The notes under the pieces were generated by a model. That model was not told the origin of the DNA, ran no database searches, and worked only from the letters and a program-made list of their open reading frames with translations. Made by a program: the position numbers and the translations under genes. 64,000 nt of DNA from Streptomyces sp. CB02009 (GTDB lineage Bacteria; Actinomycetota; Actinomycetes; Streptomycetales; Streptomycetaceae), in NCBI RefSeq assembly GCF_001905825.1, contig NZ_LIVV01000007.1:1-64000 (forward strand), read 5' to 3'. Shown one piece after another: positions 56,411 through 64,000 of this stretch; position 1 is the stretch's first letter; the number at the start of each line of letters is the position of its first letter.

Positions 56411-57757
56411 TCAGACCAGCGCGCTGCCCGGCAGCTCGACCTTGGCGCCGAGCTCGACGAGCTTCTCCATGAAGTTCTCGTAACCGCGGTTGATCAGCTC
56501 GATGCCGTGCACCCGGGAGGTGCCCTGCGCCGCGAGCGCCGCGATCAGGTACGAGAAGCCGCCGCGCAGGTCGGGGATGACCAGGTCGGCGCCCTGGAGC
56601 TTCGTCGGGCCGGACACGACGGCCGAGTGCAGGAAGTTGCGCTGGCCGAAGCGGCAGTCGGAGCCGCCGAGGCACTCGCGGTACAGCTGGATGTGCGCGC
56701 CCATCTGGTTGAGCGCGGAGGTGAAGCCCAGCCGGGACTCGTAGACCGTCTCGTGGACGATGGAGAGGCCGGAGGCCTGCGTCAGGGCCACGACCAGCGG
56801 CTGCTGCCAGTCCGTCTGGAAGCCGGGGTGCACGTCCGTCTCCAGGTGGATCGCGTTGAGCGAGCCGCCCGGGTGCCAGAAGCGGATGCCCTCGTCGTCG
56901 ATCTCGAAGGCGCCACCCACCTTCCGGTAGGTGTTGAGGAAGGTCATCATCGAGCGTTGCTGGGCGCCGCGCACGTAGATGTTGCCCTCGGTCGCGAGCG
57001 CCGCGGACGCCCAGGAGGCCGCCTCCAGGCGGTCCGGGAGCGCCCGGTGGGTGTAGCCGTCGAGGCGGTCGACACCGGTGATCCGGATGGTCCGGTCGGT
57101 GTCCATGGAGATGATCGCGCCCATCTTCTGCAGCACGCAGATGAGGTCCTCGATCTCGGGCTCCACGGCGGCGTTCGACAGCTCGGTGACACCCTCGGCG
57201 AGCACCGCCGTCAGGAGCACCTGCTCGGTCGAACCGACCGAGGGGTACGGCAGCCGGATCTTGCAACCGCGAAGACGCTGCGGGGCCTCCAGGTACTGCC
57301 CGTCGTCCCGCTTCTCGATGGTGGCGCCGAACTGGCGCAGCACGTCGAAGTGGAAGTCGATGGGCCGGCCGCCGATGTCGCAGCCGCCGAGGCCGGGGAT
57401 GAAGGCGTGGCCGAGGCGGTGCAGCAGCGGGCCGCAGAAGAGGATCGGGATGCGCGACGAGCCGGCGTGGGCATCGATGTCGGCGACGTTCGCCGACTCG
57501 ACGTGCGTCGGGTCGAGGACGAGCTCGCCGGGCTCCTCGCCCGGACGGACCGTCACTCCGTGCAGCTGGAGCAGTCCGCGGACCACGCGGACGTCACGGA
57601 TGTCGGGCACGTTGCGCAGGCGGCTCGGGCCGCTGCCGAGCAGGGCGGCGACCATCGCCTTGGGCACGAGATTCTTCGCGCCGCGGACGCGGATCTCTCC
57701 CTCCAGCGGGGTTCCGCCGTGGACGAGGAGTACATCATGGCTGTCTGTGCCGGTCAT
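56411..57757 (-). CDS. murA: UDP-N-acetylglucosamine 1-carboxyvinyltransferase
   Basis: A 448-residue enzyme for the first committed step of peptidoglycan synthesis (phosphoenolpyruvate addition to UDP-GlcNAc). It has the substrate residues Lys29-Asn30 in RGAKNLVPKAM and the catalytic Cys126 in GLGGCDIGGRPIDFH, and the EPSP-synthase-like two-domain fold length. Because the Cys is kept (mycobacteria have Asp), the fosfomycin target site is present. A GGGTC/GACCC hairpin lies upstream at 57809-57823. Start at the ATG 57757. Convergent with hupA. Confidence 0.95.
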   Translation of the reverse strand: MTGTDSHDVLLVHGGTPLEGEIRVRGAKNLVPKAMVAALLGSGPSRLRNVPDIRDVRVVRGLLQLHGVTVRPGEEPGELVLDPTHVESANVADIDAHAGSSRIPILFCGPLLHRLGHAFIPGLGGCDIGGRPIDFHFDVLRQFGATIEKRDDGQYLEAPQRLRGCKIRLPYPSVGSTEQVLLTAVLAEGVTELSNAAVEPEIEDLICVLQKMGAIISMDTDRTIRITGVDRLDGYTHRALPDRLEAASWASAALATEGNIYVRGAQQRSMMTFLNTYRKVGGAFEIDDEGIRFWHPGGSLNAIHLETDVHPGFQTDWQQPLVVALTQASGLSIVHETVYESRLGFTSALNQMGAHIQLYRECLGGSDCRFGQRNFLHSAVVSGPTKLQGADLVIPDLRGGFSYLIAALAAQGTSRVHGIELINRGYENFMEKLVELGAKVELPGSALV

Positions 57758-58037
57758 GAATCTCGCGTTCCGGAGTGGGTGCGGTCGGGTGGCCAGTGAA
57801 AAGGGTAAGGGTCCAGGAGACCCCTCTTGGGTGCTCCGGGTGCCCTGTCAGATGTAATGAATTCGGCACAACACCCTCTGTTCCCGTGATCTTGCGGAGC
57901 GTCACCGTCCGCTTCCGCCGCCCGGGCGCCGTCACGGGCCCGCCCCGTCCCCTCTGAACTGCGGCGGTCGGCGAGTTCCGGACATCGGGTCCCTCGGTAC
58001 CCCCGAGACCGCCCGCGAAGCCGGAAGATGCGGGATC

Positions 58038-58607
58038 ATGTCTCGCATGACCGAGGTGTCCTCGCTCACAGGACGGCTGCTCGTCGCCACCCCCGCCCTC
58101 GCGGACCCGAATTTCGACCGCGCGGTGGTGCTGCTGCTCGACCACGACGACGAGGGCTCGCTCGGTGTGGTCCTCAACCGGCCCACTCCGGTGACCGTCG
58201 GCGACATCCTCGCCCCCTGGGCCGGACTCGCCGGCGAACCCGGGGTGGTCTTCCAGGGCGGCCCCGTCTCCCTCGACGCCGCGCTCGGCGTCGCCGTGAT
58301 CCCCGGCGACGAGGGGCCGCTCGGCTGGCGGCGGGTGTACGGGGCGATCGGACTGGTCGACCTGGAGACCCCGCCCGAGCTGCTCGGACCGGCCCTCGGC
58401 TCGCTGCGGATCTTCGCCGGGTACGCGGGCTGGGGCCCCGGTCAGCTGGAGACCGAGCTCGGCGACGGGGCCTGGTACGTGGTCGAGTCGGAGCCCGGTG
58501 ACGTCTCCTCGCCGCAGCCCGAGACGCTCTGGCGGCAGGTGCTCCGCAGACAGCGCGGCGACCTCGCGATGATCGCGACGTACCCGGACGATCCCTCCCT
58601 CAACTGA
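58038..58607 (+). CDS. YqgE/AlgH-family protein
   Basis: A 189-residue protein of the UPF0301 (YqgE/AlgH) family: LTGRLLVATPALADPNFDRAVVLLLDHDDEGSLGVVLNRP and FAGYAGWGPGQLETEL are the usual conserved tracts. AlgH was named as an alginate regulator in Pseudomonas; the biochemical function is not settled, and no secretion or membrane signal is visible. The start may be ATG 58038 or the in-frame ATG 58047. It lies 30 bases upstream of the DUF3039 gene on the same strand. Confidence 0.9.
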   Translation: MSRMTEVSSLTGRLLVATPALADPNFDRAVVLLLDHDDEGSLGVVLNRPTPVTVGDILAPWAGLAGEPGVVFQGGPVSLDAALGVAVIPGDEGPLGWRRVYGAIGLVDLETPPELLGPALGSLRIFAGYAGWGPGQLETELGDGAWYVVESEPGDVSSPQPETLWRQVLRRQRGDLAMIATYPDDPSLN

Positions 58608-58637
58608 GGGCCCCGGCTTTCAGTACCCTTGGCCCTT

Positions 58638-58925
58638 ATGAGCACTCTCGAGCCCGAGCGCGGGGCAGGTACGGGAACCCTCGTCGAGCCGACGCCGCAG
58701 GTGTCCCACGGTGACGGCGACCACGAGCGCTACGCCCATTACGTCCAGAAGGACAAGATCATGGCGAGCGCCCTCGACGGCACCCCCGTCGTGGCGCTGT
58801 GCGGAAAGGTCTGGGTGCCGGGGCGTGACCCCAAGAAGTACCCGGTCTGTCCGATGTGCAAGGAGATCTACGACTCCATGGGCGCCGGCGGTGGCGACAA
58901 GGACAAGGGCGGCAAGGACAAGTAG
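58638..58925 (+). CDS. DUF3039 small zinc-binding-like protein
   Basis: A 95-residue actinobacterial protein. A disordered N-terminus precedes the conserved core HYVQKDKIMASALDGTPVVALCGKVWVPGRD and CPMCKEIYD, whose three cysteines (CGK, CPMC) and nearby His could bind zinc. A Gly/Asp/Lys tail ends it. A TACCCT -10-like hexamer at 58624-58629, eight bases before the ATG at 58638, suggests a leaderless transcript in addition to read-through from the AlgH gene. Function unknown. Confidence 0.87.
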   Translation: MSTLEPERGAGTGTLVEPTPQVSHGDGDHERYAHYVQKDKIMASALDGTPVVALCGKVWVPGRDPKKYPVCPMCKEIYDSMGAGGGDKDKGGKDK

Positions 58926-58955
58926 AGCTGTCCTGACGTCCCGGAACGTCGGGGG

Positions 58956-58997
58956 CGGCCCCCGTCACGCGTACTTCGGTACGGGTGACGGGGGCCG
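58956..58997 (+). terminator. Terminator with C(UUCG)G tetraloop
   Basis: A 13-bp stem (58956-58968 with 58985-58997), one mismatch, then five more base pairs capped by C(TTCG)G at 58974-58979, followed by TTTCGTTTT. This is a very stable hairpin after the DUF3039 gene. Confidence 0.9.
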
Positions 58998-59059
58998 TTT
59001 CGTTTTCCGGTGCCCGGAGCCGTTGCGCAGGGTGCTTCCGCCGGTCACGGAGTGGTTGA

Positions 59060-59075
59060 GGTGGTCGAGACCTCT
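59060..59075 (+). promoter_or_regulatory. DasR-responsive-element-like operator
   Basis: The 16-mer GGTGGTCGAGACCTCT matches 13 of 16 positions of the dre consensus AGTGGTCTAGACCACT and keeps the GGTC...GACC core. It lies 99 bases before the binding-protein gene of a chito-sugar-type operon, the expected DasR target class. Confidence 0.6.
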
Positions 59076-59173
59076 TGTCGGGTCCCCGGAGGCGCGCCTA
59101 ACCTCACGCGTGTTGTGCAGAACGAAACGCGCATTGCGCATGTTGCAACGCACGCATCCGGAGGGGATCCGTC

Positions 59174-60529
59174 ATGAAGTTTCCTGCCCTCCCCCGCGCC
59201 CTCGGCTCCGGCCGAGCAGGGGGAACCCGCGTCACCGCCCGCCTCACCGCCCCGGCCGCCGCGCTCCTGCTGGCCGGCCTGACCGCCACGGCGTGCGCGC
59301 CCCAGACGTCCGACGGCAAGGCCACGACGGACGAGAAGACCGGCACCCTGCGGGTCTGGCTCTTCCAGGAGGTGAGCAACAAGCCCAAGGAGCAGGTCGT
59401 CGCCCAGGCCGTCGCCGCCTTCGAGAAGCAGCACGAGGGCGCGAAGGTCGAGGTCGAGTACATCCCCGTCGAGACCCGCGCCCAGCGCGTCAAGGCCGCC
59501 TTCAACGACCCCAAGTCGGCACCCGACCTCATCGAGTACGGCAACACCGACACCGCCGGATACGTCAAGGACGGCGGACTCGCCGACATCAGCGCCGAGT
59601 TCGGCGCCTGGGACGAGGCCAAGGACACCGACCCCACCGCCAAGCAGTCCGTCACCGTCGGCGGAAAGGTCTACGGAGCCCCGCTGTTCGTCGGCGTCCG
59701 CGCCCTCTACTACCGCACCGACGTGTTCCGCGACCTCGGCCTCACCGCCCCCAAGTCCCAGGCCGAACTCGTCTCCACGGCCAAGAAGATCCGCAAGGCC
59801 AGGCCCGAGCTGTACGGCATCGCCGTCGGCGGCGCGTACACCTACGGCGCCATGCCCTTCGTCTGGGCCGCCGGCGGCGAACTCGCCACCGCGAACGGCG
59901 ACGCGTACAAGGCCGCCGTCAACAGCGAGGCCGCGCTCAAGGGCATCAGCACCTACACCTCGCTCTTCGGCGACGACAACTGCCCCGCCGCCAAGTGCGC
60001 CCAGATGGGCGGCAACGCCACCGTCACCGCCTTCGCCTCCGGCAAGGCCGCCATGGCCATCGGCGGCGACTTCAGCCACGCCGCCGTCGAGGCCGGCACC
60101 GTCAAGGGCAAGTACGCCGTCGTCCCGCTGCCCGGCACCACCCCCGGCTCCATCGCCCCGGCCTTCGCCGGCGGCAACAACATCGGCGTCCTCAAGAGCA
60201 GCTCCCACCGCAGCCTCGCCGTCGACCTCCTCAAGTCCCTCACCGGCAAGGAGACCCAGGGCAGGCTCTTCGACGCGATGGGCTTCCTCCCCACGTTCAC
60301 CGACGTCCGGACCGCCGCCGCCCAGCGGCAGCCCTTCGTGAAGCCCTTCATCGACACCCTCGGCGCCGGCACCAAGTTCGTCCCGGCATCCGCCGGCTGG
60401 GGCCAGATCGACGCCTCCCTCGTCCTGCCCACGATGTTCCAGGAGGTCGTCAGCGGCCGTAAGGACGTCAAGGCGGCGGCCGACGACGCCGCGAAGAAGA
60501 TGGACGCGGCCTTCGCGCCGGCGGGCTGA
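59174..60529 (+). CDS. Carbohydrate ABC transporter substrate-binding lipoprotein
   Basis: A 451-residue lipoprotein of the type 1 extracellular solute-binding family. A basic N-terminus and hydrophobic stretch end in the lipobox LTATAC (lipidated Cys41). The mature protein starts APQTSDGK and contains TLRVWLFQEVSNKPKEQ and DLIEYGNTDTAGYVKDG, typical of CUT1 sugar binders. It heads an operon with two permeases and a GH20 hexosaminidase and has a DasR-like site upstream, so chitobiose, GlcNAc or a related N-acetyl sugar is the likely ligand. ATG 59174 has GGAGGGG upstream. Confidence 0.91.
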   Translation: MKFPALPRALGSGRAGGTRVTARLTAPAAALLLAGLTATACAPQTSDGKATTDEKTGTLRVWLFQEVSNKPKEQVVAQAVAAFEKQHEGAKVEVEYIPVETRAQRVKAAFNDPKSAPDLIEYGNTDTAGYVKDGGLADISAEFGAWDEAKDTDPTAKQSVTVGGKVYGAPLFVGVRALYYRTDVFRDLGLTAPKSQAELVSTAKKIRKARPELYGIAVGGAYTYGAMPFVWAAGGELATANGDAYKAAVNSEAALKGISTYTSLFGDDNCPAAKCAQMGGNATVTAFASGKAAMAIGGDFSHAAVEAGTVKGKYAVVPLPGTTPGSIAPAFAGGNNIGVLKSSSHRSLAVDLLKSLTGKETQGRLFDAMGFLPTFTDVRTAAAQRQPFVKPFIDTLGAGTKFVPASAGWGQIDASLVLPTMFQEVVSGRKDVKAAADDAAKKMDAAFAPAG

Positions 60530-60534
60530 ACCGC

Positions 60535-61509
60535 ATGACGACCCAGCTCACCCCGCCCACCGCCACCGGGAAGCGGCCGGGTGCGACCACGCCCCCGGCC
60601 GCCGCCCGGCGGGCCCGGCGCGGCGGCCCCCGGGGCCACCGCCCCTGGACCCCCTGGCTGTACCTGCTGCCCGCCCTCGCCGTCCTCGGCGGACTCCTCG
60701 TCTACCCCGTCTACCAGCTCGGCCTGATCTCCTTCCTGGAGTACACCCAGGCCCAGGTAAGCGGCGGCGAACCCACCTCCTTCAAGGGCTTCGGCAACTA
60801 CACGACCCTCTTCGCCGACCCCCAGTTCTGGCAGGTCCTCCTCGCCACCGTCCTCTTCGCCGCCGCCTGCGTCGTCACCACGCTCGCCGTCGGCTGCGCC
60901 CTCGCCGTACTCCTCACGCGCGTGCGCGCCCTGCCGCGGTTCGTCCTGATGATGGCCGCGCTCGGCGCCTGGGCCACGCCCGCGATCACCGGCTCCACGG
61001 TCTGGGTCTTCCTCTTCGACCCCGACTTCGGCCCCGTCAACAAGCTGCTCGGGCTCGGCGACTTCTCCTGGACGTACGGGCGGTACAGCGCCTTCGCCCT
61101 CGTCCTCCTCGAAGTCGTCTGGTGCTCCTTCCCGTTCGTGATGGTCACCGTCTACGCCGGCATCAAGGCCATCCCGTCCGAGGTCCTGGAGGCCGCCGCC
61201 CTCGACGGCGCCTCGCAGTGGCGGATCTGGCGCTCGGTCATGGCGCCGGTGCTCCGGCCGATCCTGGTCGTCGTCACGATCCAGTCGATCATCTGGGACT
61301 TCAAGGTCTTCACCCAGATCTACGTGATGACGAACGGCGGCGGCATCGCCGGCCAGAACCTCGTCCTCAACGTGTACGCCTACCAGAAGGCCTTCGCCTC
61401 GTCCCAGTACAGCCTGGGCTCGGCGATCGGCGTCGTCATGCTGCTGATCCTGCTGGCCGTGACCCTGGTCTACCTGCGCCTGCTGCGACGCCAGGGAGAA
61501 GAACTGTGA
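60535..61509 (+). CDS. Carbohydrate ABC transporter permease (MalF type)
   Basis: A 324-residue permease: a Pro/Arg/Gly-rich N-terminus, then six membrane helices (first about residues 40-60). The EAA loop is EVLEAAALDGASQWRIWRSV. It starts five bases after the binding-protein stop and its stop overlaps the next GTG, so translation is coupled. CUT1 permeases work as a heterodimer with the following gene product and a shared ATPase. Confidence 0.92.
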   Translation: MTTQLTPPTATGKRPGATTPPAAARRARRGGPRGHRPWTPWLYLLPALAVLGGLLVYPVYQLGLISFLEYTQAQVSGGEPTSFKGFGNYTTLFADPQFWQVLLATVLFAAACVVTTLAVGCALAVLLTRVRALPRFVLMMAALGAWATPAITGSTVWVFLFDPDFGPVNKLLGLGDFSWTYGRYSAFALVLLEVVWCSFPFVMVTVYAGIKAIPSEVLEAAALDGASQWRIWRSVMAPVLRPILVVVTIQSIIWDFKVFTQIYVMTNGGGIAGQNLVLNVYAYQKAFASSQYSLGSAIGVVMLLILLAVTLVYLRLLRRQGEEL

Positions 61510-62354
61510 GCGTTCCGAACGCCCTCCGCATCCGCCGCCCCGGCCGCCTCGCCGCCGAGGCCGTCACCCTGCTCGTCGCGGCCGCCGTCGCCTTCCCGCT
61601 GTACTGGATGGTGCTCTCGGCCTTCAAGCCGGCCGGTGAGATCCAGTCCACCGAGCCCCGCCCGTGGACGCTCTCCCCGTCGCTCGACTCCTTCCGGCGC
61701 GTCTTCGAACAGCAGGAGTTCGGGCGCTACTTCCTCAACTCGCTGATCGTGGCGGGCACGGTCGTCCTCGCCTCCGCGCTGATCGCCTTCCTCGCCGCGA
61801 CGGCCGTCACCCGGTTCCGCTTCAAGTTCCGGACGACCCTCCTGATCATGTTCCTGGTCGCCCAGATGGTGCCGGTCGAGGCCCTCACCATCCCGCTGTT
61901 CTTCCTCATGCGGGACGCCGGCCAGCTCAACACCCTCGGCTCGCTGATCCTCCCGCACATCGCGTTCTCGCTGCCGTTCGCGATCTGGATGCTGCGCGGC
62001 TTCGTCAAGGCCGTCCCCGAGGCCCTGGAGGAGCAGGCCCAGATCGACGGGGCGAGCCGCACCCGGTTCCTGTGGCAGATCCTCTTCCCGCTGGTCTTCC
62101 CCGGCCTCGTCGCCACCAGCGTCTTCTCGTTCATCTCCACCTGGAACGACTTCCTCTTCGCGAAGTCGTTCATCATCAGCGACACCTCGCAGTCGACCCT
62201 GCCCATGGCGCTGCTCGTCTTCTTCAAGCCCGACGAGAACGACTGGGGAGGCATCATGGCCGGCTCGACCGTGATGACCGTCCCGGTGCTCGTCTTCTTC
62301 GTACTCGTACAGCGCCGCCTGGTCTCGGGACTGGGCGGGGCGGTGAAGGACTGA
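61506..62354 (+). CDS. Carbohydrate ABC transporter permease (MalG type)
   Basis: A 282-residue permease with six helices and the EAA loop EALEEQAQIDGASRTRFLWQ; it contains PLYWMVLSAFKPAGEI near the N-terminus, typical of MalG-type CUT1 permeases. The GTG at 61506 overlaps the preceding stop (GTGA). A longer open frame upstream lies inside the first permease gene and is rejected. No ATPase gene is in the operon; in Streptomyces the shared ATPase MsiK usually energises such importers. Confidence 0.92.
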   Translation: MSVPNALRIRRPGRLAAEAVTLLVAAAVAFPLYWMVLSAFKPAGEIQSTEPRPWTLSPSLDSFRRVFEQQEFGRYFLNSLIVAGTVVLASALIAFLAATAVTRFRFKFRTTLLIMFLVAQMVPVEALTIPLFFLMRDAGQLNTLGSLILPHIAFSLPFAIWMLRGFVKAVPEALEEQAQIDGASRTRFLWQILFPLVFPGLVATSVFSFISTWNDFLFAKSFIISDTSQSTLPMALLVFFKPDENDWGGIMAGSTVMTVPVLVFFVLVQRRLVSGLGGAVKD

Positions 62355-62358
62355 CGCG

Positions 62359-64000
62359 ATGACCACCGACGCGACGACCACCGACCCGTACCCCGGCACG
62401 GACCTGATCCCGGCACCGCTCCGCCAGGAGACGCGCGGCGACTCCCCGGGCTCCTTCTCGCTCGACGAGCGCACCACCCTCGACGCGGGACCCGGCACCG
62501 CGTCCACCGCCCGCTGGCTCCGCACCGTCCTCGGCGCCGCCACCGGCCTGCCGTTCGCCGACGGCACCGGCCCGCACGCGATCCGGCTGCGCGTGAGCGA
62601 GGACGTGGAGCGGGAGCACGGCCCCGAGGGCTACCGCCTCACCACCGAGGACCCCGACGCCGCCGTCGTCATCGAGGGCGGCGGCCCCGCCGGGGTGTTC
62701 TGGGGCGCCCAGACCCTCCGCCAGCTCCTCGGCCCCGGGGCGTACCGCAGGGCGCCGGTGGGCGGCGGCCCGCGGGACCTCCCGTACGTCACCGTCGAGG
62801 ACCGGCCCCGCTTCGGCTGGCGCGGCCTCATGCTCGACGTCTCCCGGCACTTCATGCCCAAGGACGACGTCCTGCGCTACCTCGACCTGATCGCCGCCCA
62901 CAAGCTCAACGTCTTCCACTTCCACCTCACCGACGACCAGGGCTGGCGCATCGAGATCAAGCGCCACCCCCGGCTCACCGAGGCCGGCTCCTGGCGGGCC
63001 CGCACCAAGTGGGGCCACCGCGACTCGCCCCTCTGGACCGACACCCCGCACGGCGGCTTCTACACCCAGGACGACATCCGCGAGATCGTCGCCCACGCCG
63101 CCGAGCTGCACATCACCGTCGTCCCCGAGATCGACCTCCCCGGCCACTCGCAGGCCGCCATCGCCGCGTACCCCGAGCTCGGCAACGCCGACGTCGTCGA
63201 CACCGCCGCCCTCACCGTCTGGGACACCTGGGGCGTCAACCCCAACGTCCTCGCCCCCACCGAAGCCGTCCTGCGCTTCTACGAGGGCGTCTTCGAGGAG
63301 GTCCTCGACCTCTTCCCGGCAGCCGTGTCGCCCTTCGTGCACGTCGGCGGCGACGAGTGCCCCAAGGACCAGTGGAAGGCCTCCCCGGCCGCCCAGGCCC
63401 GCATCCGGGAACTCGGGCTCGCCGACGAGGACGAGCTCCAGTCCTGGTTCATCCGCCACTTCGACCGCTGGCTCGCCGCCCGCGGCCGGCGGCTCATCGG
63501 CTGGGACGAGATCCTGGAGGGCGGCCTCGCCGAGGGCGCGGCCGTGTCGTCCTGGCGGGGGTACGGGGGAGGGATCGCCGCCGCGGAGGCCGGCCACGAC
63601 GTCGTCATGTGCCCCGAGCAGCACGTGTACCTGGACCACCGTCAGGCGCCGGGCGAGGACGAACCGATGCCCATCGGGTACGTCCGCACCCTGGAGGACG
63701 TCTACCGCTTCGAGCCCGTCCCGCCGGGCCTGTCGCCGGAGGCCGCCGCCCACATCCTGGGAACCCAGGCCAACGTCTGGACCGAGGTGATGGAGAACCG
63801 GTCCCGCGTCGACTACCAGGTCTTCCCGCGCCTCGCCGCCTTCGCCGAGGTCGCCTGGTCGGCGCTGCCCGCGCCGGAGGCGCGCGACTACCCGGCCTTC
63901 GCCCGCCGGATGCGCACCCACTACGCCCGCCTGGACGCCCTCGGCGTGGACTACCGCCCGCCCGCCGGACCCCATCCCCGGCAGCAGCGCCCCGGAGTCC
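62359..64000 (+). CDS. GH20 beta-N-acetylhexosaminidase (3' end outside the window)
   Basis: The first 547 codons are present and no stop is reached by base 64000. After an N-terminal alpha/beta domain comes the GH20 barrel: RFGWRGLMLDVSRHF, HLTDDQGWRIEIK, and the catalytic pair Asp332-Glu333 in HVGGDECPKDQW, where Asp positions the substrate N-acetyl group and Glu is the acid. LGTQANVWTEVM is the late conserved tract. No signal peptide is visible, suggesting a cytoplasmic enzyme that cleaves imported chito-oligosaccharides or N-glycan fragments. It starts at ATG 62359, four bases after the permease stop. The usual family length suggests it is nearly complete here. Confidence 0.93.
   Translation, partial: MTTDATTTDPYPGTDLIPAPLRQETRGDSPGSFSLDERTTLDAGPGTASTARWLRTVLGAATGLPFADGTGPHAIRLRVSEDVEREHGPEGYRLTTEDPDAAVVIEGGGPAGVFWGAQTLRQLLGPGAYRRAPVGGGPRDLPYVTVEDRPRFGWRGLMLDVSRHFMPKDDVLRYLDLIAAHKLNVFHFHLTDDQGWRIEIKRHPRLTEAGSWRARTKWGHRDSPLWTDTPHGGFYTQDDIREIVAHAAELHITVVPEIDLPGHSQAAIAAYPELGNADVVDTAALTVWDTWGVNPNVLAPTEAVLRFYEGVFEEVLDLFPAAVSPFVHVGGDECPKDQWKASPAAQARIRELGLADEDELQSWFIRHFDRWLAARGRRLIGWDEILEGGLAEGAAVSSWRGYGGGIAAAEAGHDVVMCPEQHVYLDHRQAPGEDEPMPIGYVRTLEDVYRFEPVPPGLSPEAAAHILGTQANVWTEVMENRSRVDYQVFPRLAAFAEVAWSALPAPEARDYPAFARRMRTHYARLDALGVDYRPPAGPHPRQQRPGV

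Noticed and set aside
1..64000. Mobile elements, prophage or a biosynthetic gene cluster
   Set aside because: No transposase, integrase, phage structural gene, polyketide or peptide synthetase was found. Gene content and order are core Streptomyces chromosome.

Overview
The window reads as chromosomal DNA of a Streptomyces. The base composition is very GC-rich with G or C at almost every third codon position, GTG and TTG starts are common, long antisense shadow frames abound, and the gene order (mtrA-mtrB-lpqB, hpf, secA, large NAD-glutamate dehydrogenase, two adjacent Ser/Thr kinases then prfB, ftsE-ftsX, smpB-ssrA, narK-nnaR, helD, malic enzyme, hup, murA, chito-sugar operon) is that of the conserved Streptomyces core. 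I see no insertion sequence, prophage, CRISPR array, tRNA or rRNA gene. This is core chromosome, so the interest lies mostly in regulation, repeats and RNA structures.

Layout. 1-6.3 kb: a small secreted protein, then a translationally coupled minus-strand cluster (membrane protein, DUF4129, DUF4350, MoxR ATPase, DUF58). 6.4-11.2 kb: the MtrA-MtrB-LpqB cell-envelope signalling operon. 11.3-14.1 kb: ComF-like phosphoribosyltransferase, a structured leader and hibernation factor hpf, then a LuxR-type response regulator. 14.1-21.9 kb: YcaQ-like glycosylase, acetyltransferase, SecA, an Rv3235-like protein and small conserved genes. 22.3-27.3 kb: the 1657-residue NAD-glutamate dehydrogenase. 27.4-31.3 kb: a GT87-type membrane glycosyltransferase, a TagGH-like polysaccharide ABC exporter and a divergent TetR regulator with twin operator-like repeats.

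31.3-40.3 kb: a phosphothreonine-signalling neighbourhood. An FHA protein with an FtsK-like ATPase, whose Walker A lysine is arginine and which carries a large repeat insertion, is divergent from the kinases pkaA and pkaB, followed by prfB. 40.7-46 kb: a class-E-type (LAETG) sortase substrate, a zinc-ribbon membrane protein, ftsE-ftsX, a secreted S41 protease, smpB and tmRNA. 46-51.3 kb: an MFS/LysR divergent pair, then nitrate transport and its regulator (narK-nnaR) with GlnR-type boxes. 51.4-58.9 kb: HelD, an unannotated structured RNA with its own terminator, NAD-malic enzyme, HU protein, murA, AlgH and a DUF3039 protein. 59-64 kb: a carbohydrate ABC transporter (binding lipoprotein plus two permeases, no ATPase) and a GH20 hexosaminidase running off the window end, under a DasR-type operator.

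Several units work together. MtrAB-LpqB, SecA, FtsEX plus protease, MurA, the TagGH-like exporter and the sortase substrate all serve the cell envelope. NarK-NnaR, glutamate dehydrogenase and malic enzyme serve nitrogen and carbon flow. HPF, SmpB/tmRNA, RF2 and HelD handle stalled or recycled ribosomes and RNA polymerase. The strongest non-coding observations are the RNA between helD and the malic enzyme gene, the twin operators at the tetR/ABC divergence, the structured hpf leader, the hairpin directly before the pkaB ribosome-binding site, and the repeat blocks inside and beside the FHA/FtsK gene.
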